From positions 16,392,743 to 16,456,742 of the forward strand of contig NC_044027.1 of NCBI RefSeq assembly GCF_900496995.4: a stretch of 64,000 bases of DNA, read 5' to 3'. Below, one piece after another: positions 38,801 to 51,300 of the stretch. The notes beneath the pieces are model-generated. The model made no database searches. It worked only from the letters and a program-made list of their open reading frames with translations, and had not been told where the DNA came from. The DNA is from Aquila chrysaetos chrysaetos. Its lineage: Eukaryota > Chordata > Aves > Accipitriformes > Accipitridae. Position numbers and translations under genes: made by a program. Each line of letters begins with the position of its first letter. Position 1 is the stretch's first letter.

Positions 38801-40000
38801 AACCACCACTATCGATACAGGTATCGGTGTGAGCTGAACCTCAACTGTGTTCTGCCTGTCCTTAACCTCCTCCAAGCCTGTAGGAAGCCGCACTCCTTGA
38901 TGCACCTAGAAATAACTCACTAGTAAATGCTAAAGAAAACATCCTCCTGTGGGGCAACTGCCTCACAGGAGACTTTGAGAGGATAGGTTGAACAAACGTT
39001 TCCTTTGGGGGTATCATTGATACAACACACAGCTACACGGATACAACAGCTAAGCAAAACAGGTTTGCTGAAACCTTAGAGAGAGCATGGCTTTTAAACC
39101 CAGCGAGCAGGAACAGGGTTAGAGAAAGATTAACCCTGGGGAAACCTGGCTGTTGTAACCCTTACCTTATAAATAAACCATCAGGCATGCATCTGAGAAA
39201 CGTAACAGCAAAACCAACCTGAATACTCTCCAGTGACCAAAATAGATTTTGGCCACCATACAGTAATGTCAAGACTCCGCTGTGAATGTGACCAGCTACT
39301 CTGGGCCTCCCCACTTTCCCAGCTGTGTCTTCCGTGTCCCGGTCACCCTGGGCTCGGTGACCTCCAGGGCCAGCACCGGCTGGTGGAGCAGGTATTGCTG
39401 CCAGTGCTGGTGAGAACGTCCCTCTGGTTTCTTCAGGTCCTGGTGGCTTGAAAGTAGTCAGCATTAAACCTGGGTGAAATTTCTATCTCCTCTTTTTCAG
39501 CTGAACTTACCTCACTCAGATGCAGTTCTCAGGTAATCTAAGACCCCTTCAGATTGTAGGCTTCTAGCAGAGTAACAGTCCTTCCTTGGCTGCCCTGGTA
39601 CATTAAAGCAGCCTGAGCGTTTCCCTCACCAACAGAAAGGTGTATTTCGAGCATGTCTACGCCAGGCACTGACCCATGATTCGGAGACCCCAGGCCAAGC
39701 TGGCAGTGCCCCAGACTTGCCCCCTGCTATGAAAGCAGTTTGCCCCATCAGTGTGGCACTCCATCAGAGCTAACAACTGGACTTGCAAAATGACTTCCAA
39801 ATTATTTCCATACTTGTGGCATTAGGAGTCTTAGTATATTTATGTTTGCCTATCAGCACTGCTGCTATTCAACTGACTGCTCGATCAAAGCCCTACCAGT
39901 TTTCAACTGCAGCAAGAGCAACACCTGAAAAAGGAAATGAGAAAAGGGAAGGGAGAGGAGAGGGGAAAGTATGGGATCAAACTGCACACACAAAACAATT
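35861..40000 (+). other. Probable BRD3OS 3'UTR and downstream spacer
   Basis: No further protein-coding frame of note occurs. Plus-strand AATAAA signals occur at 37,725, 38,231, 39,172 and 40,124. Any could end the BRD3OS transcript. The sequence is moderately AT-rich and without recognised repeats. The exact 3' end cannot be set from sequence. Confidence 0.4.
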
Positions 40001-40006
40001 TTTCTT

Positions 40007-40129
40007 TTTATTATGAAAACAAAACGAATGCCCCAGGACCAGGGTCCATGATTACCAGTAACATCAAAGATTACTTTCTAACTCTTTTTTTTAATTCTGT
40101 TGTGTTTGAGGCCAGCAATTTGCAATAAA
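40007..40129. terminator. Candidate convergent poly(A) signals
   Basis: On the minus strand AATAAA lies at 40,012-40,007 (TTTATT on plus), a candidate end for BRD3. On the plus strand AATAAA lies at 40,124-40,129, followed by a T-rich stretch, a candidate end for BRD3OS. If both are used the two mRNAs overlap tail to tail by about 120 bp. Confidence 0.3.
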
Positions 40130-43100
40130 CAAGCTAAACTACTTACATTGACTCATTTCTTTTCAGTAACTGACATTTACAGGAATATACTAGAAATGGC
40201 ACTAAAAAGTTTTAAGAAAAAGAGTTACGGTAAATTTGCATGCACATCATACAGAAAAGTAACAATTTTTTAAATATTAAAAAACCCAAAAACCAAAACA
40301 AAAATACAACAACAAATCTTTCTGGATTGGTTATGCCAGTATCAGGGGTAAGTTCTAAGTGGCCTGTGTCAAATCCTAGCTGGTGGTTTATTTGTTTTTA
40401 AAAATGACATTTAAAAAGATATGCAAATACCATTTCTTTAAAAAAATGCATCTCATTGTTTTACAAGCAAGATAATGCTGCTAGTGTAATGAATCCTTAC
40501 CCTAAATTTATCTTCAACAATGCAGAGCCTGCCCACAGTTAGCCCTAGTGGTAACTGCTCATGCTTGAGAATATATCTTTTTAAAATCCAGTACTAAAAA
40601 GGTTGTGGTTTTTGTCATGCCCCAATCCCTTCCCCCTAGCTCCAACCCCAACTTTAAAAAACATCATTCCTTTCAAAACAAGGAAAAAATTAAAAACTGG
40701 TCTAAGAGTCCCCAAAACAGAGAAAGAACTAGATTAGGTAACTGCAGTCTGCTTCTACCACATAGAGAACATGGAAAGAGACCTCACTGGGTAACTAATT
40801 TGTATATATACACACACACGTGCTTCTGTGTGTGTGTGGGTGGGCGTGTGCATCTATTATACACACACTCACAAACAAGTTACATAGTCCTGAAACATCA
40901 GTTCTACAGTTACAAACCCTGTCGGTAGGAAAGTTTAAAATCACATCAATACAAAACTGAAATGGTTTTGTATAGACAACATTTGGTTAGCGGAAAGCTG
41001 TTGTACCCAACAGATTCCTTTAGTAGATGGATCAGGGCCTGAGCCCATGGGATGCGGATCTCCCTCTGGTCCCACTGAGCCTACAGCTGATGGTATGCCA
41101 AGAAACAGGCTGACCTTACAATCAGATAAAGTTTAAAAAAGTTTTTAAAGGTGCAGTAATGCTGGTTGATTGATAAAAGGTCTGGTCAGATATTGTTTTG
41201 TCAAAACAGGAATTCGTCAGAAAAAACAGTTTCAATAAAACTATTTGTGTGTATGCATACATATGAAATCAAACTGATTTCAGTGAAGTTTCCCCTGGAA
41301 AACAAAGTTAAACTTTGTTTGTTCAAGAAAAATTCTACCATAAAAATTTCATTTTTTTTATTCTTAAGTTTAAAAATGTTATTTCAAATGTTTTATGTTT
41401 GATCATTTTAAAGTTATTTCATGACATTGGTACTGACATGTCATGCAATACAAACTCAGTTAAATAAATGCTCTATCATTTCAGTTTCCAACTCATTAAG
41501 GGCTGCTGCTACTTACTATGGACTGAAAACATCTCTTCTTTCCTGGAGACACTCTGATCTGGAGATACAAGAGGCACCACTACTGACATGTCGGGAGATA
41601 ATGAGCACTACAAACAATACGAAAATGAAAAGATGTAAGAACAACATTTTGAAATGAAGAGTCACCAATTTCTTTCCTGAAATGAAGGTCATGCCAAAAT
41701 GGATTTCTCCTGTGAACTGCCATTTCATAGGGAACACCTTACTTTCCATGAAAACAAGCAAAAATTTCCCACTAAATGGTAGCCCAAGTTGCAGCTGGGT
41801 ACATCAAAGATACGCAGGTGGTTCTTCATCTTCCTTGGTGGTTTTGGTTGCTTGTTCTCCTTGCAAATCCCCAAGTTAGGACAGGCTTGCCAACTAAAAT
41901 AGGGATCCTCCTCCAGTGCTGCAGACAGTCCCAGGCCAGGCCCCTTTCCATCACTTCACGCTTGGTCCCCAACCCTTTGGCTCTAACCTTTCCACTGATT
42001 TTGGTGGGACAGACCTATGCGTCCTAGAGGAATGTCTGTACCCTGGCTGTGGTCAGCGGGGTTGTCCCCGACGTCGGAGGATGGTGGCATGCTGCAGAGC
42101 CAGGTCCCCAGGCTTTGTGTGGCGGTGATGCTGGCGACAGCGGCTGCCGGGCGGGCTGCTATTGCCTGCTGTTTGTTCTCCACACGGGAGCGACCACCAT
42201 GGTACATCAATGACATAGCTCAGGTTAATGCACACGGGAAGAGGTTTCAAGCAGGGAAAACTGGGAGCTTGTTTATCCCAGTTGTCATGGTATTGAATCG
42301 GTTGCAGTTATTTTAATTAAAATACTAGCTGGTTTTGATAATGCAAGTCTCAGACAATAGGAGAAACACAGATGAAACCCAACCCCATTAAAAAAACCTA
42401 AGCTCTTAATTAGGTCTATATTACATCTTCTCACAGTAAATTCTGAAAATATATTACTAAGGATCTGTCTAGGGGAAGATTTTTTTTAAGGGCAGAATTT
42501 AAAAAAAAAAAAAAAAAAGGGAACTAAAAATAACTCCATTGTTAATGGAAAAGAAAAATCATTAATTTCAGTAAGAACTGGAATACCCTAGTTCATCCAC
42601 TTTAAAATACTATGGGAAACTACCTGCAAAGACTTGAGAGCCTCCTGCCAACAGCCCAAGCACCCTGGGGATTGCAAAATGAGCCAAAGAAGCCCAGCAA
42701 CTTATAGGAGGAACTCAGTGCCTCACAGCAACACAGCATTGTGCTCTCAGCCCTTAGCAAAAAAAATGCAAATTCTTTTCTACAGCAAACTGTGGAGAGT
42801 ATGTTACTGCCACTACACAGATAAGCCATGGACAGAGGCATGTCGGCTGTACGAGATGCACATCAGAACACTCTGAAATGCTGATCTTTGAAAGACAGAT
42901 TTTTAAAGACAGATGCGTAAGTGTCTAGCAGTCGATGGGCAGTAAGAGACTGGCAGCTGAGTGTGGATGCAGTTGGAAGTGCAAACCATGGAGTGCTAAT
43001 AACAGGCTGGCCCTGCGCTTCCCCAGCTTTCCCGCAAAGGGACATCCCCCAGACACCACACATCTCAGCACGCGATCTCCTGTCCCAGCTCTTGGAGGCT

Positions 43101-44220
43101 GAGCGTGCAATGAAAATCATGTGCTGGGGCTGAGGAGTCCTCCGGGGCCGCTCACCTATGTGAAAAATAAAAGTTAGTGCAATCTGCACCACGGGGCCTC
43201 TGGCAAACCACTAACAGAGATTGCAGCAGGCTGAATTTTAGGGCTACCCCACAGTAGTGAGGCAGCCTTAGGGGCTGGTGCTGGGAGAGGGAAAGGCATA
43301 ACTTTCTGTTAAACTCTGTATATTTTTTCTTTACAATAAAAAGTTAAGAATTTACAATAAATTTCTGCCCCTCAGATTACAAATTTTATATAATTATAGA
43401 ACTGGTGTTTTCTTAAAATTGGTTTATAAAAGAAAAAAAACCCCACTGTTCTACAAAAGAGAGGGGGAGAAAGACCTCTGGAAATACTACTGAGAAAATA
43501 GTAACATGCTGCATCAAGAAATTGTATCTACCTGTATGTCTCCAAAATCTGTACAAAACAGGAAAAAAGGGGGCTGGGGTGAAAAGAGAAAGAAGAGGAA
43601 ACAAATTACAAAAATGAACACACCTAACATGACAGAGCACCAGACACACGATAGACTGGACTGTAGCACCTGTAGGTATAAAGTCCAATGTATTTAAATA
43701 AAACCTCAGATTTTTATTTGCTTTGTTGTTTGTGTTTTTTTTTAATCTGTTTCAAACCACATTAAAATTCTGCATTTCTGCTAGTCTGCATAATGCAGCT
43801 TTGCTTTTGTTATTTTTTTATTAAGTTTTAAATGACCAATGGTGTTTAATAAATAAAGTACTTGTATATACATGAAATTAGGGACAGTGAAAACAGAGTG
43901 TATTGCAGCAGTGCAGGTCAAAACATTAGGCTGGACTCAAAAAATTGCAAGCCTTAAAAATTGTCTCTTTTCTTTTTTTCTCCCTCCCCTCTTTTTTTCT
44001 TTTTATTGAGGTAAGCATTTCAGTGTCTGGAAACCTGCACCCTGCATGACACAGAAGTAGCATTCCCTTTCTAGAAGCTCACTACTGAAACGATAAGGAG
44101 AGGGGGGGGAAAAAAAACCCAAACAAAAAAACCCAAACCCCAAACACACGCAACATCCCTCTCCAATTCCCCTGCCAGCTCAGCCTCAGCTGGAGCTCAA
44201 GTGCTCCTTTATTTTAAGCC

Positions 44221-44580
44221 CAGACTGAGGTGCTTGTCATGGAGAAAATACTTAAGCACGTGTCTAATAACGAGCACATGACTTGCCTTGGTCACTCTGC
44301 AGGGATCACTCTGAGGTCCAGCTGAGAACTTTCAGCCAAAAACTGTTTTCAATTAAATGAAAACTTTCATAGAGAGTGTCCATTTCCTGGAAATTATCTA
44401 TTTGATGTTAAAAATAACATTCCCAAGAAACTTGAGTGTCCCTTGCTCCCTTCTTCCCAACATACCCCCAAGAAAAATGAAAATTTTGAGTGGAAAACCA
44501 AGAAATGCAACCACTTATATTGCTCATGTGCTTAAAGTTAAATTCATGCTTAAATACCTTCCTGAACAGGTGCCTATGCC
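44221..44580. repeat. Possible old CTTAAGCA-type repeat relic
   Basis: Blocks such as CTTAAGCACGTG (44,251) and CATGTGCTTAAAGTTAAATT followed by CATGCTTAAATACCTTCCTGA (44,526-44,565) resemble an old amniote interspersed repeat rich in TTAAGCACATGCTTAA palindromes. The resemblance is from memory and partial. Confidence 0.3.
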
Positions 44581-45265
44581 TCTACCAAGATTAGAAAAAA
44601 AAAAGCATGTTAGCAATCCACAGTACATGAGAATTTTTTTGTGTTTTTGTTTTTATGTAAAAAGATGATAGCATCTGACATTTTCATCACACTGTAGACT
44701 TCGAGATTAAGAATACTAGTGCTAATAACAAATACACCAACTAGTTCAAAAGCTAACATCTTTCAGATACAGTACCATTTTACAGCGATTTCTTTAAAAA
44801 AAGATTTTTTTTTTGTTTTACCTTGTGTGAGCCAGGCAGGCTTATTAAAAGAGAACATTCTGGGGAGAGGGAAGGGGCAGGAGGGAAGTGTACTACAAAC
44901 CTTGCAGAACTTGCTATTTATCTCCTGCTAAGAGTTCAAAGTTCTTCCATTTTCAACCAATCTTATTCAGTTAAAATGTATTTTAGAGACTTTATGCAAA
45001 GGGAACTATTTGTCATAAAGTCTAGTCACACACACACGCACACGCAAAGATCTTTGACCTATTAAAAGAGTGCCCCCCCCCAAAAATGGAAGAAACCTTT
45101 TATAACACTGAATTAAAAAATAAAATAAAAAACTCAGAGAAACGGAGAGGAAAAAAAACCTGACCACCGTGGAACAAGAGTAGTATATTAAGGAGAGAAA
45201 GGAACACTGCAGAGCATCAGTGAGGGTGATGTCCATTTTGTGTTTTGTGTGTAAGTGTCTGTAAC

Positions 45266-45381
45266 TCATTCCGAATCGCTGCTGTCCGAGCTGGAGCCGC
45301 TGGAGCTGCTGCTCCCGGACTCGGAGGAGCTGCTGCTGCTGAGCCGGGAAGGGCCTCCGGAGGGAGCCGAGCCGGATTTCT
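45266..45381 (-). CDS. BRD3: BRD3 terminal coding exon (residues 690-726)
   Basis: Follows the acceptor CCCCGCAG. The split codon G|AG gives Glu689, then [13 protein letters not shown] and a Ser-rich run ending SSDSSDSE and TGA (45,268-45,266). This is the conserved BET C-terminal Ser motif. The 3'UTR continues to lower coordinates. Confidence 0.97.
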
Positions 45382-48300
45382 CTGCGGGGAAGAAGGCAGC
45401 GATGGGATTACTTGCAAGGAACTGAAATAGAAAAGGTTTGCCCACAGCCTTCATCCTCCACGGCTTCCTTCACAACTTCGTTTTGCCAGGGCAGCTTATT
45501 TACCCGCAGCCTTTGCTTGCTGCAACAAGGCCTGTCCTGCCAATGGATGGCAAGGTTTCTCAGGCTGCAGGTGACCATGAAAGTCTGAGATCCGCACAGG
45601 AGCCCTAAGGGAGGGCAAAGTCCTCCACAGCCCTACAGTGCTCATGGTGAGATGGCGCAGAGCACTTGGGGAGCTGTGTCCACAGCCTCGCGTGCTTCAG
45701 TGCAACCTCTGATCACAAGAAACCCTGCCTGGCTCGTGCGAAGCTGGAAGAAGCTTAGTTTGCACTGGAAGAACCTTTTGTACCATCTTTCACGCTATTG
45801 CACTACATGGAGGCTTGGGCTTTTTTTAATCCCACAATAGAGAAAAATCATCTGTTAGATGCTCTGTGGTACTGGTCTGTACGCAGAGTCCTGCACAGGC
45901 TAACACAGAGGCGAAGATCCTCCTCCCTCTGAAGGATGAATTGCCTCCAAGACACCTCACATTTACCACCCAGGAGAGCTTCTACCTGGACAGCAGCCCC
46001 CACACAGTAGCTCAGTGCCCAGCAGTAACTCACTGTACCCTGACACTACTGACCAACGGGGGCAACTGTCACAGAGATAACCCAAGGCTACAAGGCGGCA
46101 GCAGTTTTCCCTCAGTAAGGAAGTCTACCTACATACACAACTTTTCAGGCATTGTTAGCACAGTAAAACCAAAGCCATTACCTTTCTTTGCAGGTTTCTT
46201 GTTGTTGTTTAGCTGCCCACTGACGTCCTGTAACCGTTTCTCTAGTTCTTTCTTCTTTTCCTGAGCTAACTCTTCTTTTGACTTTGCTGCTTGCTTTTTT
46301 CCACTTGCAGCTGTGGAGGAGGAACGCACAATTTCTGAAACTGCATGGTTGCAGGTGAAAAAGAGTGGACATCGCTATTTTACAGGGCATGTAAATCTGT
46401 GCAACCACTCTGCAGTGACACTGCTAAGATCAAGTGATCACACAGCAACTACACATCCCAGATAGAGGACAACAAATGACGTTGTCTAGATCATCCAATC
46501 GCCATCATCCTGTAACATGCACTTTTTCAAGAGAGACCTTCTGGAAAGTATTTTAGAAGATAGAAATAGCCATGTAATAACCTTGTAGTTACAGGTTACT
46601 TACCAGCCAGTTATATGGTCAATAGTTACACATTTGTAATTACAGAATTGTTACATGGGTTTTCTGCCCTGTAAAATAAAGTGTCCCATTAAAGGTTGTC
46701 AGAAGTAAGCATCTGCCATTAAAACTTAAGATACCTCATGCAAGAATTTACTGTGTTTTATGTTGCTTTAAATATAAAACAAAACAAAAAGGACTAATTA
46801 AAAACCGAGGCAAAGGCTGGCAGACAACAGGAATGTAGCTGCATCAGTTAGGATGGAAATGGTGAGAAGTACCAGCAATACTCATACTTATGAAATAAAG
46901 TAAGAAATAACCCTCCAAAGAAGGAGTAATTGAACACAGGTGTTGGCCAGCATCAGAAGCACAAGACAGGGGCCAGATATTTTGCCTGATCCAGCAAGGA
47001 AATACCTACATTTCTCTGTGCTGTTTTAAAGCAATGACTTAAAAAAGAGAAATCTGGAAAGCACAGTCCTAAGAGGGTGCGCCCCTGGACGCTAAGCATT
47101 GCAACAGACAGCAGACAGCACAAGAGTCCGGCTGGGGTCAGGCACACCAGCCTGCCAGCCCAGGGTGTACCAGTCTCAGAGGAGAGGACATCTGAGGTTA
47201 ACTGCGTTACTCTACACTTTGGTCCCAAAACAAAAGGATGCTTCTTGTTCCTAACCACTCTGGAAAATCTCTTCCTGAGCTATTCCAACAGTGAAGGATT
47301 CGGGGGGGGGGGGGGGGGGGGGGGGGGGATCAAAGCAGCGTATTAAAAAGCAAAAAGGGTCAAAGTCTGAGCTTTGCTTAGGCCTATCTGAAAATCCTAT
47401 GGTGAAGAAACAGAAGTGCTCTGCAAGAGTTAAGAGTATAACACAGTAGCTACTCACAACAGGACAACTCCCTCTTAACCAACAAGCAGATGGACAGAGC
47501 CAGGACCACTTCAGGTAAGTGATCCTATTGCTGTTCAGCTGGTGCTAAGCTCTCAAGGGGCCACAACAATTCACCCTCTGTAGATGAGGCACAGAGAAAA
47601 GTCTGTCCCATACTAAATGGTACACTTGGCAGTGCATTAACATTAACCCTCTGATCTGATAGAGACTGAGGGCAATATGGTGATCAGGCCATCTAGGAAG
47701 AGCAGTTTTGGGATGAATATACAACTCAAGTCACTTACACCCAGAACCCACAGGTTGCCCAGGTAACTTTGTGCAAGTTATTTATTCCCTTGGTGTTTTG
47801 GATCCCAACCATGCTTTTTGTTTCCTTCCTAATTAGATGCTAAACTATTCAGGATAAGAAACTGATCCTTCAAGATGTGCACATAACACCTAACACAATG
47901 AGACTGAAGCCTTTATAGCGCCTTCTAGATTCTAGATGATAAATAAAGGTATCACACAGGTCTTGTAGAGGAACACAATAGTCCTCCAGGTCTCCACAGC
48001 ATGACATCATGGGAACAAAGAACAGAAAAACCAGAAAGTTTCTGTACATTTTCATGGAAGAAAAGAATCTCTAAAGAGCTGGATAAGAGAATCCTGACAC
48101 ACATGCCCTGACTCCAAAGCTGAGCCCAAGAGCTGGTGAGGGAACACGTGCCCCAGGAGGTAACTTACAAAATGGTTTCCTTTGTTTTTTCTGTAAACAA
48201 GATTTCACATATCTCTCCAGTTCTCGTAAAGTTGTGGGCTTCAACGTTTCAAAATCTATTTCTATCTCGTCAGGATTGGAGTCTCTGAGGGAAGGTTCCC

Positions 48301-51300
48301 GTGACTGGATGATGTGCACCACCCTGCCCAGCTTCTCCCCAGGCAGACGGTTGATGTCCAAGCTGAGCTGTCGTTTCTCATCATAGGTCATGGGCAGACC
48401 TTCCTCCTCCTCATCTGAATCGTAGGTTGCAGATGCCTGTTTGCCTCCTTTCTTGGGCTGCCTGGGGGGGGTTGGCAAGCATGGAAACATTAATGGGTAT
48501 ATAGAAGCAATGAACTCTTTTTTCTACCCCCCTTGTAACAAACATCCCAATGCTTTTGGCTTTGAACCTCTAGCCAGATGGCTTAAACAGCACCACAACT
48601 TCTGAAAAAGTTCAGAAATCTGAGATCAGCTGTTCTACTCCTATTATATTTTAGCCCTGTGAGGCATGACAACAAGCCCATGTAGCAGCAGGGGGGCAGC
48701 AATGAAATGGCACGTTCTTGCTGGCTGCGCAAAAGGCAGAAAGCAAAGCCTTATCTGAGAGTGATCAGGCAGGAATTCTAAGAGAGTTGGACAGTGGAAA
48801 TGTGATGGTTCCACTGCCAGCTCTAACTTAAAGACTCCCTGGAGTTGTCTGGGAATGGGGACACTATTCAACAGGAAGTTAATACTGCTCTGACAACTGA
48901 GCTTCACCAGGAATTCATCAGGGACAGGAGAACTGGGCTGGAAGCTCTTGGCATTTCCCTTAAGGCAACTTGCAGAAGGCAGGCTCTCACCTGTTAGCTG
49001 TGGTTGTGCTGTTTGCTTTCTTAGCTGGGGCTTTCTTCTGTTGGGTTTGTTTTGGTGGTTGAGCCACCTTGGGTTTCTTCTCCTCCTCAGCTTTTACTTT
49101 GTGCTTTTCTTTTTCCTTCTCTTTATCTTTCTTCTTCTTCTCTTTTTCTTTCTTCTCTTTTTTTTTCTTTGGTTTGTTCACTGGTGCTTGTGACAATGCA
49201 GCTAGCTGCTCATGGACAGCCTTTAGCTGAGGGAGAAGAGTGAAAAAATTAATCAGACTTCAAGGCAAGATAACTGATGCCTCCACATACCCTTCCTCTA
49301 CATCCCAAGGTGTAAGCATATCCCAAAGTCAAGGATCAAGCAGTCTAGTGATTGAACTCGGGAGACTTTGCTTGATTCAAAATTCTTTTAAAAACGCAGT
49401 GCAAGTACGCAGAAGCTGACTCAAATGAAAACGTCATTCTTGTTTTATAGAGGCAAATAAAAATTAAGCTTAATAGCTCCGTCTACAGTGCTGACAACTT
49501 GGCGTCTGGAATCCTGGGTTCACTTCTTGGCTCTCCTACTAGCTTGCTTTGAGACAACGGATAAGCTATTTTATTAATGCTTTGTTGTATTACAGTAGCA
49601 CATGTAAGCACTATAGCATCTGGCATTGTATTATCTGCATAATACGAAAGGCCATGGCTTAAGCATTTGCAACCACAACAGTAAAAACAGCTCACTTCTA
49701 CAGACAGGGTACAGGGGACAATATCCCACAAGAAGCCTGTGACAGATTTCGTTATGCCTGAGCTCTCATACAGAATGGGTCTCTCTGTTCTTCTCAGATC
49801 CCTAGTATTGTGTGCACCTTCATTCATACCCTGGGATCCCAGAAGGAAGCACAGAGTATCAGCACTGAGAATGGCTATCTTGAAGAAAATTAACATTACA
49901 TCAAACGTGTACTTATTTCACAGCTGGCAGAAGGGGAGATTGCTCTGCTGCATCCCAACCTCAATGGGATTTTTTAAGAACAAATTAACCCCTTCCTCCT
50001 GCTAGGCTCTTTCTACTGCACAGACACAGACACCTAGCTTGGCTGTTGCCATACCTGCTCCTGCAGCTCCGCCAGCCGAGTCGCTCGCTCTTCTTCCGAG
50101 TCTGAGCTATCCGAGTCGGAAGAGCTCTCCTCACTGCTGTGACTGCTCTCTGTGCTTTTGCTCACCACTGGTGCTGTTGGTGGAGGCAGAGGTGGGGCCT
50201 CTGCAGGCTCATCAGGCATCTTTGCGAACCTCATCTCAAAGACATCCTACAAAAAAGGGGGCAAAAACTGGTGACAAAAGGAGCCTCAGCCACAAAGACC
50301 TCACTCTGGCCTTTTTAAACATACCAGACACCCCACTATGGGTCCGGGTCTTACTGCACTACACAAGGTGCTGTACAAGTAAATAATAACATACAGATGG
50401 GCATACATATTCTGTAAGCCCAAGAAAATTCTCCCATTACTTTATACAGCAATGATTATAACATTTTAGGAGTGGAATGTGGTGCTGGGCCATGCCATGT
50501 GAAGAGCACAACAGTTCTGCAGCAGAGAACATGGCTCTTTCCAAGGGCTGGAAGAATCACCAACTCTCCTTTGTTGGTGCCAAGAGCAGATCCACCCTTG
50601 GATCTCTCAATCGACACCTTGTAGCTGAACTAACCATACTCTGGAAGACGCATTTGCCAACACCTTTACCTGTAGCTTCCTGGCCATCGCTACCACTTCA
50701 TGGTCTGGAGGATTGTACTTGTAACAATTAGAGAACATTAACCGAATATCTGCTGCAAAACCTTGTGCATCCTGGTATTCCCGACTGTCCATTTTTTTCT
50801 GCAAACAAACAAGCCAAAGGGAAAGGGAAGAAAAAGCCATAAGCAGAAGGCATTTGTAGGAACTGCATGGAGGACACGTGCATCTTGGAGACAGCTCAGC
50901 ACAGCCTCAAAAGTCATATCTGTCTAGAAGAACAGTACTTTGATCTGGCTTATTGGTTCTTCAATAACATTAAGAGTTTCTGCTTTTTAAAACAAGCAAG
51001 CAAACAAACAGTGGACAACCAAAGTTGTTGATATTGCTCCATAACAGTTTAGACACTTTAAGATTCTAAATTTGGGTTGTTTTCTTTTTCTAAGTAGTAC
51101 TATATAAATTTGTCAGGGTCCACATTCTATTAGAAAATAGAGTCATTTAGAAAAAGGGTTTGCTAGATCAGAAACTAACGTAAACAAGGATCATGGACGG
51201 GAAGGGCAGGAGTCGACAAACAACAAATCTACAATTACAGGCGTACCTTAAGCATGTATTTCTACATGCTGCTTGAGTATTTTTGCCCTGTAAATCTGAA

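Larger units (their letters stand above)
40007..45265 (-). other. BRD3: Probable BRD3 3'UTR (maximum extent)
   Basis: An AT-rich region directly downstream of the BRD3 stop codon with no spliced coding sequence. Minus-strand AATAAA signals occur at several places, including 44,213-44,208, 44,007-44,002, 43,822-43,817, 43,718-43,713, 41,362-41,357, 40,392-40,387 and 40,012-40,007. The gene may therefore use several poly(A) sites and the 3'UTR may be 1 to 5 kb long. It contains CA/TG runs near 40,806-40,850 and 45,030-45,048, an A18 at 42,501-42,518, and a GC-rich interruption at about 41.9-42.25 kb. Confidence 0.45.
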
